Origin: Edaphobacter sp.
Lineage (GTDB): Bacteria > Acidobacteriota > Terriglobia > Terriglobales > Acidobacteriaceae
Assembly: GCF_028283685.1 (NCBI RefSeq)
Contig: NZ_JAPWKF010000004.1
Location: forward strand, 372,001-436,000
DNA length: 64,000 bases
Direction of reading: 5' to 3'
Under the pieces are notes generated by a model. It ran no database searches and had not been told where the DNA came from. It was given only the letters and a program-made list of their open reading frames with translations. This document shows, piece after piece, positions 1-8,417 of the stretch (its first letter is position 1; each line of letters opens with the position of its first letter). Made by a program: the position numbers and the translations under genes.

Positions 1-1040
1 TCCACGTTCTTTACCGCTCCTGACGTAAAGCTACGGCCTACCGTGACTGGACGCTGATCATACTTACCTGAGGCGTTCTGAATGAAGACGGATGTCTTCT
101 CGCCCTCGTGAAGGACCGCGGTATCCGGCACGATGACTGCATCGCGTGGTGCACCCGGAACGCGGATGGTCGCGAACATATCAGCTTTCAGCGTGTGCTT
201 CGGATTTGCCAGTACGACACGCAGCTTCAGTGTGTGCGTATTCGGATCGAGCGCATCGCCGATGTTGGCGATCTTGCCTGTCAGCTGTAGATCGGGATAA
301 GCCGGCACCAGCACCTTCACCTCGCGCCCGGGCTTCAGCGTTGCAAGGTCGCGCTCGAAGACATCGCCGACGATCCACACCGAATCGATATCGGCGATGG
401 TTGCGATCGGCGTGGCGTTATCGAGCGAACGCTGCATCTCTCCGGCAGCCGTGCCGATGTCGAGCACCACGCCCGGGATCGGCGATCGCAGGGCCACCTC
501 ATCCGAGGTGCTGTCCTCCGAGAAGCCCAATTCGTGGATGCGCTGACGTGCACGCTCCATCTCGGAGTGAGCTGTCTCGTCGGCGGCCTCCAGTTCGTAG
601 TAATCGGCCTGCGAGAGCACTTCATGCTGTAGCAGAAGCTTGCCGCGGGTCAGTGCGCGGTCGGAACGGAGCACCTCGATCTTTGCCTTCTCGAAGTCAG
701 AGCGGGCTGCGGCGATATCGCTGCTTTGCAGAGTGGCGACCACAGCTCCTTTGCCGACCTCCTGGCCGGGCAGCACACGGAGCCCCAGAACGCGGCCGCT
801 CAGCGGAGGATAGATGTGAACCACGCGTGACGGATCTGCAGTGACACGCGCGGGAATGTCGAGTGAGTCGGTGCTGTGCTGCACATGGGCCACCATGGTT
901 TCAATGCCGGCATTGGCCGTCTGTGCCGGTTCAGCCGACGGGGGCGTTGAGGACTTGCACGCGGTCATCGGTGCGGCGACCGCGGCGATCAAGATCAGAG
1001 AATCTATGCGAAAGGGAAGCGTCTTCATGCGGTCCTTCAT
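1..1040 (-). CDS. RND efflux periplasmic adaptor lipoprotein (CusB-like), partial
   Basis: The C-terminal part lies beyond the left window edge. The product should be the membrane-fusion subunit that links an inner-membrane RND pump to the outer-membrane channel across the periplasm. The N-terminus is a lipoprotein signal: a hydrophobic stretch ends in the lipobox-like run MTACKSS, so the protein is probably anchored by an acylated Cys. It is followed by a lipoyl-like half (LSGRVLGL..PGQEV), a helical hairpin (the Glu/Ala/Arg-rich EKAKIEVLRSDRAL region), the second lipoyl half (RSPIPGVVLDI) and a beta-barrel segment (VWIVGDVFERDLATLKPG), the order typical of HlyD/CusB proteins. The ATG overlaps the upstream channel gene stop as ATGA, so the two are translationally coupled. 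The pump gene is presumably just outside the window. Substrate class (metal versus drug) is inferred only. Confidence 0.88.
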   Translation of the reverse strand, partial: MKDRMKTLPFRIDSLILIAAVAAPMTACKSSTPPSAEPAQTANAGIETMVAHVQHSTDSLDIPARVTADPSRVVHIYPPLSGRVLGLRVLPGQEVGKGAVVATLQSSDIAAARSDFEKAKIEVLRSDRALTRGKLLLQHEVLSQADYYELEAADETAHSEMERARQRIHELGFSEDSTSDEVALRSPIPGVVLDIGTAAGEMQRSLDNATPIATIADIDSVWIVGDVFERDLATLKPGREVKVLVPAYPDLQLTGKIANIGDALDPNTHTLKLRVVLANPKHTLKADMFATIRVPGAPRDAVIVPDTAVLHEGEKTSVFIQNASGKYDQRPVTVGRSFTSGAVKNV

Positions 1041-2341
1041 GGAATGATGTCCGTCGCGGTTGCGAAGCTAAGCTGGTGGAGCGCAAGCCAAACCTGCGCG
1101 TTGGCGTTCAGGCTGCTCAGCCTGACGGCGCGATAATCGCGAAGCGCCGAGAGGTAGTCGAGCAGCGTGGAGTTGCCGTTGCGATAGCTGAACTGGAGGT
1201 TGTCGCGCACGCGCCCCGCCTCATCGGCGTAGTGGCCGCTGTACCGCTTTGCCAGGCGCTGCGCCGTATCGAGCGCCATCCACGCCTGGTCGACGTCGGA
1301 GACGACCTGGTTGCGAGCGGCTGTCACCGTGCTGCGGCTTGAGTCCACCTCGTACTTCGTGCGTTCCTTCTCACCCTGATTGCGGTCGAAGATGCGCAGT
1401 GGGACGGCGAGGCTGAGGCCGAATGAGTTATTGATACCGTTGCGGTCGTACTCTCCGCCCACCGTGGGATCAACCTTGCCGCCGGCGATGGCGAGTTTGG
1501 CCTCTGCCTCCGACTGAGCCAGGGCCTGACGTGCTGCCTGGTAGTCAGGGCGTGTTGTCAGCGCCTGGTTTTCGGCCTCGGCCTCGGTCAGGTTGAGGGG
1601 GGGTGTCTCTAGTGTGCCGGTGACATCGAAGTCCGGCGACGGACGATCCACACCGAGCAGGGTCTGCAACTGCGCCGAGGCCTGCTGTCTGCCGAGCTCC
1701 GCATTGTCTGCGTCCGCTTCAAACTGCGCCTGCTGCAGATCGATGCGTTCAAAGTCGGTCCGCGTGATATCCCCCGCATCGAGACGGGACTGACTCAGTT
1801 GAACGGTCTTGTGATAGTCCGTCAGGTTTTCCTTGGCGACGGCAAGCGATTCCTTAGCCAGCAGCATATTCGTGAAGGCCTGCCGGACGTTCAGGACCAG
1901 CTGCCGTTGTTGGTCGCGGAACTGGCTCTGTATCGAATCGCTGGCGGCGGTTGCTGAATCCAATCTCCAGCGCCGCTTCTGGCCGCGCTCGAACAGGCGC
2001 GACACGTTCGCGGAGTAGAAAAAAGGATTGCCGCTGGGGCTGTCGGGTGTCTCCGGCAGACTAATTCCCTGGCCGTAAAGCGTGAGGGTGGGGTTCTGAC
2101 GTAGCCCGGCGGTGATCTTGTTGGCAGCTATGGCAGAGACATGCTGCTGGGCCGACTGGAGGGTCGGGTTTGCTGCCAGAGCGCGAGCAACGGCCTGCGA
2201 GAGAGTCAATGGTCCTGGGGACACCGGTGTCTGCGACGCCGATGATGCCGGAACCGTCTGCTGAGCCTGCGCCGAAGACACCGATACTGTCGAGGACAGA
2301 ATGGCGCCGACGGCGATGGCACGAAAGAGATTCGTTGTCAT
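1037..2341 (-). CDS. TolC-family outer-membrane efflux channel (CusC-like)
   Basis: This 434-residue protein has the length and layout of an outer-membrane efflux factor: a signal peptide ending in an Ala/Gln-rich cleavage region (SSAQAQQ), then two internal repeats of long helices rich in Ala, Gln and Glu (LSQAVARALAANPTLQSAQQ opens the first). The motif TLSQAV..ALAxNPxL is characteristic of the family. It should form the trimeric outer-membrane duct for the adaptor encoded immediately downstream, whose start codon overlaps this stop. The preceding gene, a small membrane protein, ends 68 bases upstream on the same strand. The gene set resembles CusCB/CzcCB tripartite metal exporters, but family alone does not fix the substrate. 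A second, unrelated TolC-type gene occurs at 19.5-20.8 kb. Confidence 0.9.
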   Translation of the reverse strand: MTTNLFRAIAVGAILSSTVSVSSAQAQQTVPASSASQTPVSPGPLTLSQAVARALAANPTLQSAQQHVSAIAANKITAGLRQNPTLTLYGQGISLPETPDSPSGNPFFYSANVSRLFERGQKRRWRLDSATAASDSIQSQFRDQQRQLVLNVRQAFTNMLLAKESLAVAKENLTDYHKTVQLSQSRLDAGDITRTDFERIDLQQAQFEADADNAELGRQQASAQLQTLLGVDRPSPDFDVTGTLETPPLNLTEAEAENQALTTRPDYQAARQALAQSEAEAKLAIAGGKVDPTVGGEYDRNGINNSFGLSLAVPLRIFDRNQGEKERTKYEVDSSRSTVTAARNQVVSDVDQAWMALDTAQRLAKRYSGHYADEAGRVRDNLQFSYRNGNSTLLDYLSALRDYRAVRLSSLNANAQVWLALHQLSFATATDIIP

Positions 2342-2409
2342 GCCTACCTTCAGGTTTTAGTACGGATAAAAATGCCTGCTTCGGGTTTAGTGACCCTTTG
2401 CAATGAAAC

Positions 2410-2844
2410 CTAAGCCGCTACGAGCAATTGCACGGGAGGCGGACGGATTCCCGCGGCTCTTCGAAAACCATCCATGAGCCGTTGGGCTTTGGATTGAGAG
2501 ACGACGCGCGAACGCAAGGCACTCAGAAAGGCAAGATCGACAAATAAAGAGAAGAGGGTAAAGAGGAGTGGAAGCAGGGGGACTGCCGTATCGTGCTGAA
2601 TGTCCAGCAAAGGCATCTCGCCACGCCGAACAATGTGCTCGGCGTGCTCGCTTTCCAGAACGCCCGTCATCGCTGCAAGATCATCCGTTGCCGAGATGAC
2701 CGGCAACAAAACCACGATGAGAAGGATCATGGCGACTGCTGCTTTTCCTACCTGACTGGCGCAGGTTGGCTTCGCCACCCGTGCCCAGTGGACAACAAGC
2801 ACGATAGAGAGCGTCAGCCAAAGGAAATTGAGAAAAAGCTCCAC
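2410..2844 (-). CDS. Small membrane protein at the head of an efflux operon
   Basis: This is a 144-residue protein of unknown function. It begins with a hydrophobic segment (about residues 5-22), has a second one at about 34-52 (AVAMILLIVVLLPVI), a soluble middle rich in Glu and His (ESEHAEHIVRRGE), and a third at about 88-108. It lies upstream of, and on the same strand as, the TolC-type channel and adaptor genes. The acidic/His-rich stretch between predicted membrane segments could face the periplasm and touch metal ions, which would fit a metal-efflux operon, but this is inference. It is separated from the HU gene upstream by a strong terminator, so it is probably the first gene of the operon. 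I do not recognise a named domain. Confidence 0.7.
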   Translation of the reverse strand: MELFLNFLWLTLSIVLVVHWARVAKPTCASQVGKAAVAMILLIVVLLPVISATDDLAAMTGVLESEHAEHIVRRGEMPLLDIQHDTAVPLLPLLFTLFSLFVDLAFLSALRSRVVSQSKAQRLMDGFRRAAGIRPPPVQLLVAA

Positions 2845-2869
2845 GCTCGGTCAGTATAGTCGAAGCCTG

Positions 2870-2912
2870 AAAAGGAAAAGGCAGAAGCGGTTTGCTTCTG
2901 CCTTTTCCTTTT
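2870..2912 (-). terminator. Rho-independent terminator after the HU gene
   Basis: A perfect inverted repeat with 19-bp arms (2870-2888 and 2894-2912) around a 5-base loop sits 10 bases past the HU stop. On the minus strand it reads AAAAGGAAAAGGCAGAAGC, loop, then the complementary arm ending in a T-rich CCTTTTCCTTTT run, so the arm itself supplies the U-tract. It separates HU from the efflux operon. Confidence 0.85.
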
Positions 2913-2922
2913 GTTTCTGCCT

Positions 2923-3267
2923 TTACATCGCGGGGGGATGATGGGGGTCAACGGAGTGGGAGGACTCTCCGGTAGGGGTCGACTTGACGCCATTTGGGTT
3001 GACCAAATCGCGTAGCTCCTTGGATGGCTTGAAGAAGGGGACTCGCTTGGCTGGTACATCTACCTTGGCGCCTGTCTTCGGGTTCCGTCCCGTGCGTGCA
3101 TTCCGCTGGCGAGTCCGAAAGCTTCCAAAACCGCGAATCTCGATTTTGTCACCGGTTTTCAACGCGCCGATAACGGACTCGAAGAGGGTATCGACGATTA
3201 CCTCGCCGTCGCGGCGGGTCAGATCGCCGATGGAGGTTACTTTGTCGACAAGATCTGCCTTGGTCAT
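2923..3267 (-). CDS. HU-family DNA-binding protein
   Basis: This 114-residue nucleoid protein bends and compacts DNA as a dimer. The start is MTKADLVDKV, preceded by an AAGGA ribosome-binding site about 8 bases away; the frame stays open further upstream but that extension has no family similarity. The HU core is complete: the helical dimerisation region, the GDKIEIRGFGSF beta segment, and the DNA-contacting arm RNARTGRNPKTG with its Pro near the tip, followed by VPFFKPSKELRDLVN. About 20 residues beyond the usual C-terminus form a short tail containing three His and several Pro. Such tails are common in HU homologues outside the enterobacteria; their role here is not clear. The gene is monocistronic, bounded by the downstream terminator and by the SppA terminator upstream. 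HU versus IHF cannot be separated with certainty, but HU fits better. Confidence 0.95.
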   Translation of the reverse strand: MTKADLVDKVTSIGDLTRRDGEVIVDTLFESVIGALKTGDKIEIRGFGSFRTRQRNARTGRNPKTGAKVDVPAKRVPFFKPSKELRDLVNPNGVKSTPTGESSHSVDPHHPPAM

Positions 3268-3452
3268 GAGTGGGATCCTTTCGCTATCAAGGGAGGGCCG
3301 GTTAATAAATTGTCGTCGCCCAAACAACGCACTGACGCCTGATTGTAATTGGGATGCACATTCCCATTGAAAGGAATGCTCGTAAGTAGCAAATAAGTGA
3401 ACATCTTGCTCGCATTTGATGCAGGATGCTTGCACGGCGTCACCACGATATG

Positions 3453-3477
3453 AAAAAAAACGGGAAGCTCGTTCCCC
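3453..3477 (-). terminator. Rho-independent terminator after sppA
   Basis: On the minus strand, 32 bases past the sppA stop, GGGAA and TTCCC arms enclose a 5-base loop and are followed by G and eight T residues. The stem is short, but the U-tract is strong and the position is right. Confidence 0.7.
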
Positions 3478-3508
3478 TGAAGACCGCTAAATGCTGAAAT
3501 TCCCGAAG

Positions 3509-4534
3509 TTACTTCCAGACGAAGTAAAATCCGGGGGCACGGTTCAGCATCTGACTGGGATTCGGAAACAGGTCTTCACTGTCGTCCGTCAGCAGGGATA
3601 GAAGGGTGCGCTTGCTCTTCGACGGGCGCAAAATAGACGGCTCTCCGGAAATCCCCACATCTTTTGCCGTATCCATTAGGGCAGTGCGGAATCCGCCGAT
3701 CTTGTCGATCAGTCCCAGGCCCAGAGACTGCTGACCGGTCCATACCTGCCCGGTTGCCAGGGGCTTGATCTTCTCGTCTGTTGAATGGCGCCCCACTGCG
3801 ACGTCGTGAACGAACTGCCCGTACATATTGTCCACCAGCGACTGGAAGTACGCCTGTTCCTTTGGGGTCAGGTCGCGACTAGGGTCGCCGGCGCTCTTCA
3901 ATTCTCCGGCCGTGATGGTGATGTTCTTCAGTTTGGCCCACTTCAGCAGATCGCCGTAGTTCATCCACTCCATAATCACGCCGATGGAGCCAACCACTGA
4001 CGCTTCATTGGCATAGATCCGGTCGCAGCCGCTGGCGATGTAGTAGGCGCCGGAGGCTCCGACGCTTTCGACTGAGGCGATGATCTTCTTGTGCTTTTCC
4101 TGCCTGATTCGCAGGACCTCGTGATAGATCTCCTGGGATGCGGCAGCCCCGCCGCCGGGGGAGTTGATGCGCAGGATGATCGCCTTTACCGAGGAGTCGT
4201 CACCGAACTTGCGCAGCTGCGCATTCACTGCATCGGGCGACATGATCACGCCGTCGATCTCCAGGACCGCGATCTGGCTCCCCAGGCCCAGGCCAGAGTT
4301 ATTGGAGCCGCCCGCGGACCGCATCGCCAACCAGCCTACTGCCCAAAGGACCAGGCAGATTGCCGCAAATGATCCGCCGATCGTTACAACATAGAACCAG
4401 GGGGACCGCTGTGGCCGTGCCGCCGCCTGAGGATAGGCGGGAGGGTACGCCGCCGGGTACTGCGGCCTGGGCACGTAGCCTGCCGAGTATGGAGGCGGAG
4501 GTGGGGGAGCCTGTGGGGTCTGGTCGTCGAGCAT
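3509..4534 (-). CDS. sppA: Signal peptide peptidase SppA (short S49 form)
   Basis: This membrane serine protease digests signal peptides left after protein export. The chosen start (MLDDQTPQ) gives 341 residues; the frame is open for 35 more codons upstream without similarity. Residues 9-40 are a Pro/Tyr/Ala-rich cytoplasmic tail, residues about 46-70 form one transmembrane helix, and the rest is the S49 protease domain outside the membrane. The likely nucleophile is Ser161 in GASGAYYIA and the general base Lys213 in ELKSAGDPSR. Their spacing of 52 residues equals the Ser-Lys spacing of Bacillus subtilis SppA. NSPGGG at 124-129 is the conserved oxyanion-side motif. The short single-domain length matches the Gram-positive type rather than the double-length E. 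coli protein. No clear ribosome-binding site is visible for either start. Confidence 0.92.
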   Translation of the reverse strand: MLDDQTPQAPPPPPPYSAGYVPRPQYPAAYPPAYPQAAARPQRSPWFYVVTIGGSFAAICLVLWAVGWLAMRSAGGSNNSGLGLGSQIAVLEIDGVIMSPDAVNAQLRKFGDDSSVKAIILRINSPGGGAAASQEIYHEVLRIRQEKHKKIIASVESVGASGAYYIASGCDRIYANEASVVGSIGVIMEWMNYGDLLKWAKLKNITITAGELKSAGDPSRDLTPKEQAYFQSLVDNMYGQFVHDVAVGRHSTDEKIKPLATGQVWTGQQSLGLGLIDKIGGFRTALMDTAKDVGISGEPSILRPSKSKRTLLSLLTDDSEDLFPNPSQMLNRAPGFYFVWK

Positions 4535-4754
4535 GTTGTGGAGTGTAGCAGGGAAGCAGATGCAGTTGGCTGTGACGCCTGCGTCTGCCCTGGCGCGATT
4601 CCGGTCGTCGGGCCGCTGGAGGTATTCCGGGGGCGACATTTTTTAGACCAAACGCCCTCCTCGAACGTCCAATAATTGCAGTATGATGAACAGCGGCTCT
4701 CCGCTCCGCCATGGCATCGTCCTGACAGGTGTTTCGGAAGGTCAGCGAGAAGAA

Positions 4755-5573
4755 ATGGCGCATCCACAACTCAGTATCGTGATTCCGGCGTACAACGAAA
4801 GTGCTCGCATTGAGCACGCGTTGGATCGCGTAACGTCCACAGTCGCGGACAAAGGCTGGGACGCGGAGATTCTGGTTGTCGACGATGGCTCCAAAGACGA
4901 TACCGCCGCCATCGTCAAGCGTTGGATGGCAGTCTATCCCCGTCTGCACCTGGTACAGAACCCTGGAAATCGCGGCAAAGGATATTCGGTTCGCAACGGC
5001 CTGCTGCAGGCCGCTGGCGAGATCGTCATGTTTACGGACGCCGATCTTTCGGCCCCGATGGAAGAGGCCGAGCGCCTGATCGCAGCCATTCAGGATGGTG
5101 CTGACGTCGCCATCGGCTCGCGCTGGCTCGACCGCACCCGTCAGACGATCCATCAGCCGCTCTATCGCCAGTTCTTTGGCCGCTGCTTCAACTGGATCAC
5201 CCGTAGCGTCATGGGTTTACCCTTCCGCGATACGCAGTGCGGCTTCAAGGCCTTTCGCCGGGGGCCGGCGCAGATCATCTTTCGGCTGCAGACCATCGAG
5301 CGCTGGGGCTTCGATCCTGAGATTCTCTTCATCGCCCGCAAGCTTCGGTACGATATCCGTGAGGTTCCGGTCACCTGGGGTCACGACGAGCGTTCCCGCA
5401 TCAGCTATCTGAAGGACGGTATGAAGATGCTGGAAGAGATGGCTCGCATTCGCGCCAACTCCGTGGCTGGCCGTTACGACGCCGCCATCGCCGCCATGCG
5501 TGATACCAGCACGATGGTGACCCGCCCGGTCGAGGTCAAGCCTGCTGCCGAGGCCACTCTCCCGAGCAAGTAG
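4755..5573 (+). CDS. Family 2 glycosyltransferase, dolichyl/polyprenyl-phosphate glucosyltransferase type
   Basis: The 272-residue product should transfer a sugar from a nucleotide donor to a polyprenyl phosphate at the inner face of the membrane. The GT-A fold is plain: LSIVIPAYNE at the start, VVDDGSKD (Asp43-Asp44) for nucleotide binding, FTDADLSAP (Asp95, Asp97) for the metal site, and the GSRWLDR and QCGFKAFRR motifs seen in eukaryotic ALG5-like and related bacterial enzymes. There is no C-terminal multi-membrane domain, unlike GtrB-type proteins. The frame is open back to an ATG 72 bases upstream (MMNSGSP), but similarity begins at MAHPQLS, so the internal ATG is preferred; neither has a strong ribosome-binding site. 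It is divergent from sppA and is followed by its own terminator. Donor and acceptor are inferred from the family. Confidence 0.88.
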   Translation: MAHPQLSIVIPAYNESARIEHALDRVTSTVADKGWDAEILVVDDGSKDDTAAIVKRWMAVYPRLHLVQNPGNRGKGYSVRNGLLQAAGEIVMFTDADLSAPMEEAERLIAAIQDGADVAIGSRWLDRTRQTIHQPLYRQFFGRCFNWITRSVMGLPFRDTQCGFKAFRRGPAQIIFRLQTIERWGFDPEILFIARKLRYDIREVPVTWGHDERSRISYLKDGMKMLEEMARIRANSVAGRYDAAIAAMRDTSTMVTRPVEVKPAAEATLPSK

Positions 5574-5597
5574 GTCCAGGCTCAAGAGACGTTTTCT

Positions 5598-5623
5598 ACG
5601 GGAAGGGCTGAGGCTCTTCCCGT
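5598..5623 (+). terminator. Rho-independent terminator after the glycosyltransferase
   Basis: An 8-bp stem (ACGGGAAG with CTTCCCGT) around a 10-base loop is followed by the pyrimidine run TCTCATTCTC, 25 bases past the stop. Confidence 0.6.
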
Positions 5624-5707
5624 TCTCATTCTCGGTGCTGGGGTTGCTCCCAATTCCATGCCACAATATCTCTGACCGTCAGGCCGGGCCGCAGGAGTCT
5701 CCGCGCA

Positions 5708-6628
5708 TTGCTTCGTTCCTTCTTTATCGCTCTCTCCCAGAACAAATCCCTCCGTTCCTTCTCCGAACGCTCCTCCGTGGGGCGAAAGATGTCTGACCGC
5801 TTCGTCGCCGGCATGAGTATCGAAGAGGCATTGACCGCATGCGAGCAGGTCAACCGTGAAGGCATCGCCGTTACGCTCGATGCCCTGGGCGAGAGCGTAT
5901 CGACGGAGGCCGAGGCGCAGCGCTCCTCCGCGGTATACCACCAGATGCTCGATGCCATCGCCGCGCGGAAGTTGAACGCCAATGTAAGCGTCAAGCTCTC
6001 GCAGATGGGCATGGACTTCGATCCCGCGCTGGCAGAATCCATCGTCGGAAAGATGGTCGAACATGCCGCTGCTACCGGCTCCTTCGTCCGCATCGATATG
6101 GAGGGAAGCCCATACACGGAGGCGACCATCGGCATGACCGAACGCCTTCACTCGCGCCCCGGCATGCAGGGGCACGTGGGAACCGTCCTGCAGGCCTACC
6201 TCTTTCGTACCTCCAGCGATGCCGAACGCCTCCTCGGGCAGGGAATCCGGATCCGCCTTTGCAAGGGAGCTTACAAGGAATCCGCCGAGATCGCATTTCC
6301 TCTCAAGGCTGACGTCGATGCCAACTATATTCAGCTCGCTCAGCGCATGATGACCTCCGGCGTCTTCTGCGGCATCGCCACGCACGATGAGGCGATCGTC
6401 GAAAGATTGCTCACCTTCGTTCGCGAGCAGGGAGTTCCGAAGTCTAACTTCGAGTTCCAGATGCTCTATGGAATTCGCCGCGATCTGCAGCGTAAGCTGG
6501 CGAAGCAGGGATTCGGTGTTCGGGTCTATGTGCCCTTCGGCCCGGAATGGTATCCGTACTTCATGCGCCGCCTGGCGGAACGTCCGGCGAACGTACTCTT
6601 CCTGGCCAAGAACTTCCTCAAGAGCTAG
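5708..6628 (+). CDS. Proline dehydrogenase (stand-alone)
   Basis: This 306-residue flavoenzyme oxidises L-proline to pyrroline-5-carboxylate and passes electrons to the quinone pool. It is the single-function form, about 300 residues, rather than the large PutA fusion. The family signature runs through the barrel: VSVKLSQMG for the lysine strand, VRIDMEGS, RLCKGAYKE, ATHDEAIV, FEFQMLYGIRRDLQ, and the C-terminal VYVPFGPEWYPYFMRRLAERPAN that forms the substrate-binding helix with its paired Arg residues. The start is a TTG with AGGAG 10 bases upstream, and no better ATG lies in frame near it. No pyrroline-5-carboxylate dehydrogenase gene is adjacent, so the second step is encoded elsewhere. A strong hairpin ends the transcript. 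Confidence 0.93.
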   Translation: MLRSFFIALSQNKSLRSFSERSSVGRKMSDRFVAGMSIEEALTACEQVNREGIAVTLDALGESVSTEAEAQRSSAVYHQMLDAIAARKLNANVSVKLSQMGMDFDPALAESIVGKMVEHAAATGSFVRIDMEGSPYTEATIGMTERLHSRPGMQGHVGTVLQAYLFRTSSDAERLLGQGIRIRLCKGAYKESAEIAFPLKADVDANYIQLAQRMMTSGVFCGIATHDEAIVERLLTFVREQGVPKSNFEFQMLYGIRRDLQRKLAKQGFGVRVYVPFGPEWYPYFMRRLAERPANVLFLAKNFLKS

Positions 6629-6642
6629 CGAAGTTTTGCGGA

Positions 6643-6681
6643 AATAAAAAGCGAGCATCGAAGGGATGCTCGCTTTTTATT
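6643..6681. terminator. Bidirectional terminator between proline dehydrogenase and tRNA-Lys
   Basis: A perfect inverted repeat with 17-bp arms (6643-6659 and 6665-6681) and a 5-base loop begins with AATAAAAA and ends with TTTTTATT, giving a U-tract on either strand. It can end both the plus-strand proline dehydrogenase transcript and the minus-strand tRNA-Lys transcript. Confidence 0.88.
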
Positions 6682-6689
6682 AGAAGTGA

Positions 6690-6765
6690 TGGTGGACGCG
6701 GAAGGAATCGAACCTTCAACCTGTCGATTAAGAGTCGAATGCTCTGCCAGTTGAGCTACGCGTCC
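6690..6765 (-). tRNA. tRNA-Lys (anticodon CTT)
   Basis: On the minus strand a full 76-base cloverleaf is visible: acceptor stem GGACGCG paired with CGCGTCC, D-arm GCTC/GAGC, anticodon loop CTCTTAA giving anticodon CTT (reads AAG), and a T-arm with GGTTCGATTCC. The 3' CCA is encoded. The gene stands alone. Confidence 0.95.
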
Positions 6766-6857
6766 AGGATGATGACATCCGTTTGTGGAGCGTTGTCGAG
6801 AGCCATGTTGCTGTGAGCACGCTGGCTTCAATCGATCAACTTGTTAAGAATAGCACA

Positions 6858-6886
6858 GCCTGCGGCATTTTTGGAACGCCGCAGGC
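6858..6886 (-). terminator. Hairpin after mqnD
   Basis: A 9-bp GC-rich stem (GCCTGCGGC with GCCGCAGGC) with an 11-base loop lies just past the mqnD stop. There is no clear U-tract on the minus strand, so this could be a weak or Rho-assisted terminator. Confidence 0.45.
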
Positions 6887-6894
6887 CATAGTTT

Positions 6895-7749
6895 TTAGCC
6901 GACGAAGTCCACATTCGCCTTGTGCGGGATGATGCCGCGATCGTAGCCCATCTCCAGCAGCTTTTTGATCGCCACGCGGCCGTCATCGCCGTAGTTCAGC
7001 GTGCGCTCGTTGACGTACATGCCGACGAAGCGATTCGCCAGGGAGGGGTCCAGGTCACGCGCGAACTGCATCGCGTACTCCAGCGCTTCTTCGCGGTGAT
7101 CGAGCGCGTGCTGAATGCTGTCACGCAGGGCATTGGTCGCCATCACCATGGTCTCCTGTCCCAGCGAGCGGCGGATTGCGTTGCCGCCGAGCGGCAGCGG
7201 CAGGCTTGTCTCCTCGCGCCACCACTGTCCCAGGTCGATCAGCTTGACCAGGCCATCGTTGGCATAAGTGAGCTGTCCTTCGTGGATGATCAGGCCGGCA
7301 TCGAACTCGCCTGCCGTCACCGCGGGAATGATCTTGTCGAAGGGAACGACCTCGGTCTCGAAGTCGGGATAGTAAAGCTTCAGCGCCAGGTAAGCGGTGG
7401 TCAGCGTTCCCGGAATCGCGATGCGGGTCTTCTTGACATCGGCCAGCGACACCTTGGGGCTGGCGACGACCATCGGGCCATAGCCTTCGCCCACGCTGCC
7501 GCCGCAGGCCATCAGCGTGTAGCTGTCCTGCAGGTACGGATAGGCGTGGAACGAGATCGCGGTCACATCGTAAAAGGCTTCGTTGATCGCCTTGTGATTC
7601 AGCGTCTCGATATCGGTCAGCACATGCGTAAACTTGTACCCCGGCACGCGAACCTTGTTCGTGGCCAGCCCGTAGAACATAAACGCGTCATCGGAGTCTG
7701 GGCTGTGGGCAATGCTGATCTCTTGTGTTTCAGTCTGTGAGGCATTCAT
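6895..7749 (-). CDS. mqnD: 1,4-dihydroxy-6-naphthoate synthase (futalosine menaquinone pathway)
   Basis: This 284-residue enzyme would convert cyclic dehypoxanthinyl futalosine to 1,4-dihydroxy-6-naphthoate, a late step of the futalosine route to menaquinone. It has the two-lobed periplasmic-binding-protein-like fold shared by MqnA and MqnD. The opening HSPDSDDAFMFYGL, then VTAISFHAYPYL, GEGYGPMVV, RIAIPGTLTTAYLAL, DAGLIIHEGQ and WWREETSLPLPLGGNAIRR, matches MqnD better than MqnA. No signal peptide precedes it, so it is cytoplasmic. An AAGGAA ribosome-binding site precedes the ATG. No other menaquinone genes are adjacent, so the pathway is scattered. An MqnA (chorismate dehydratase) or other PF02621 role cannot be wholly excluded. 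Confidence 0.82.
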   Translation of the reverse strand: MNASQTETQEISIAHSPDSDDAFMFYGLATNKVRVPGYKFTHVLTDIETLNHKAINEAFYDVTAISFHAYPYLQDSYTLMACGGSVGEGYGPMVVASPKVSLADVKKTRIAIPGTLTTAYLALKLYYPDFETEVVPFDKIIPAVTAGEFDAGLIIHEGQLTYANDGLVKLIDLGQWWREETSLPLPLGGNAIRRSLGQETMVMATNALRDSIQHALDHREEALEYAMQFARDLDPSLANRFVGMYVNERTLNYGDDGRVAIKKLLEMGYDRGIIPHKANVDFVG

Positions 7750-7892
7750 GATGCAAATTCCTTCGTCTGGTTGAAGCGGATAAGGAAGCCACCGAAGCGT
7801 CTGTGGCTCAAAAAAAATCTACGTGCGGCGCCAACGACTCAGCGTATCTGCGACGACGTAAGTGTGGAGTGCATAAAAAAAGTCCTTTCGCA

Positions 7893-8417
7893 TTAGTAGC
7901 GTCCTCCTGAAGCGGTTCTGCCGGAGGCGATGCGAAGGGGGCGTGACGGATGAGGGTCTGTCAGATCGCCATAGGCGTTGTCCTCTGCGCTAACTGGCTC
8001 ATGACGCGGGATGGACTGGCTGCGGCGGCTCTGATGGGTCTGTTTGTCCGCGGGACCCACGCGCGGAGCAATCTCCACGGCCTCCGACGGCTTGTTCCAC
8101 TGCTTTCGTGATGAGATCGATTCGACCCGCTGATGAGGAACCTGACGCGGCTCTGGGCTCGGAGCATGTTCTCTCGCGGCGTGGAGATGTTGTTCGAAGC
8201 TGGGAGCTGGAGGAGCCTGCACCTGTTTGCGGCGCTGTCCGGCACGTACGTGCCTCACCATCGCTACGCCCACGCCAATCAGCGCAACAAGGCAGACCAC
8301 CGAGATGATGAAGAGAATCAGCACCTCCAGAAGGATATCAAGGCGCAGTCGTTTCCGTGCGTAAATCGCTGCGACGGGCTTCCATATGACGGCAGCCAGC
8401 CTGCGCTGCTTTATCAC
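7893..8417 (-). CDS. Uncharacterised single-pass membrane protein
   Basis: The proposed 174-residue product starts at a GTG (VIKQRRLAAV) with AAGGA about 13 bases upstream; the ATG two bases further upstream on the same strand runs straight into TGA. A basic N-terminus (residues 1-25) precedes one strong transmembrane segment (about 26-49, LLEVLILFIISVVCLVALIGVGVAM). The remaining two thirds is polar, Pro/Arg/Ser/His-rich and looks disordered, on the cytoplasmic or periplasmic side depending on topology. It is divergent from the FtsB-like gene, with a roughly 100-base shared promoter region. I recognise no family. Codon use in the tail is less typical than in neighbours, so the call is moderate. 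Confidence 0.5.
   Translation of the reverse strand: MIKQRRLAAVIWKPVAAIYARKRLRLDILLEVLILFIISVVCLVALIGVGVAMVRHVRAGQRRKQVQAPPAPSFEQHLHAAREHAPSPEPRQVPHQRVESISSRKQWNKPSEAVEIAPRVGPADKQTHQSRRSQSIPRHEPVSAEDNAYGDLTDPHPSRPLRIASGRTASGGRY

Noticed and set aside
7805..7892. Small gene between mqnD and the membrane protein at 7.9 kb
   Set aside because: The gap of about 140 bases holds no open frame with a start site or terminator hairpin of note.
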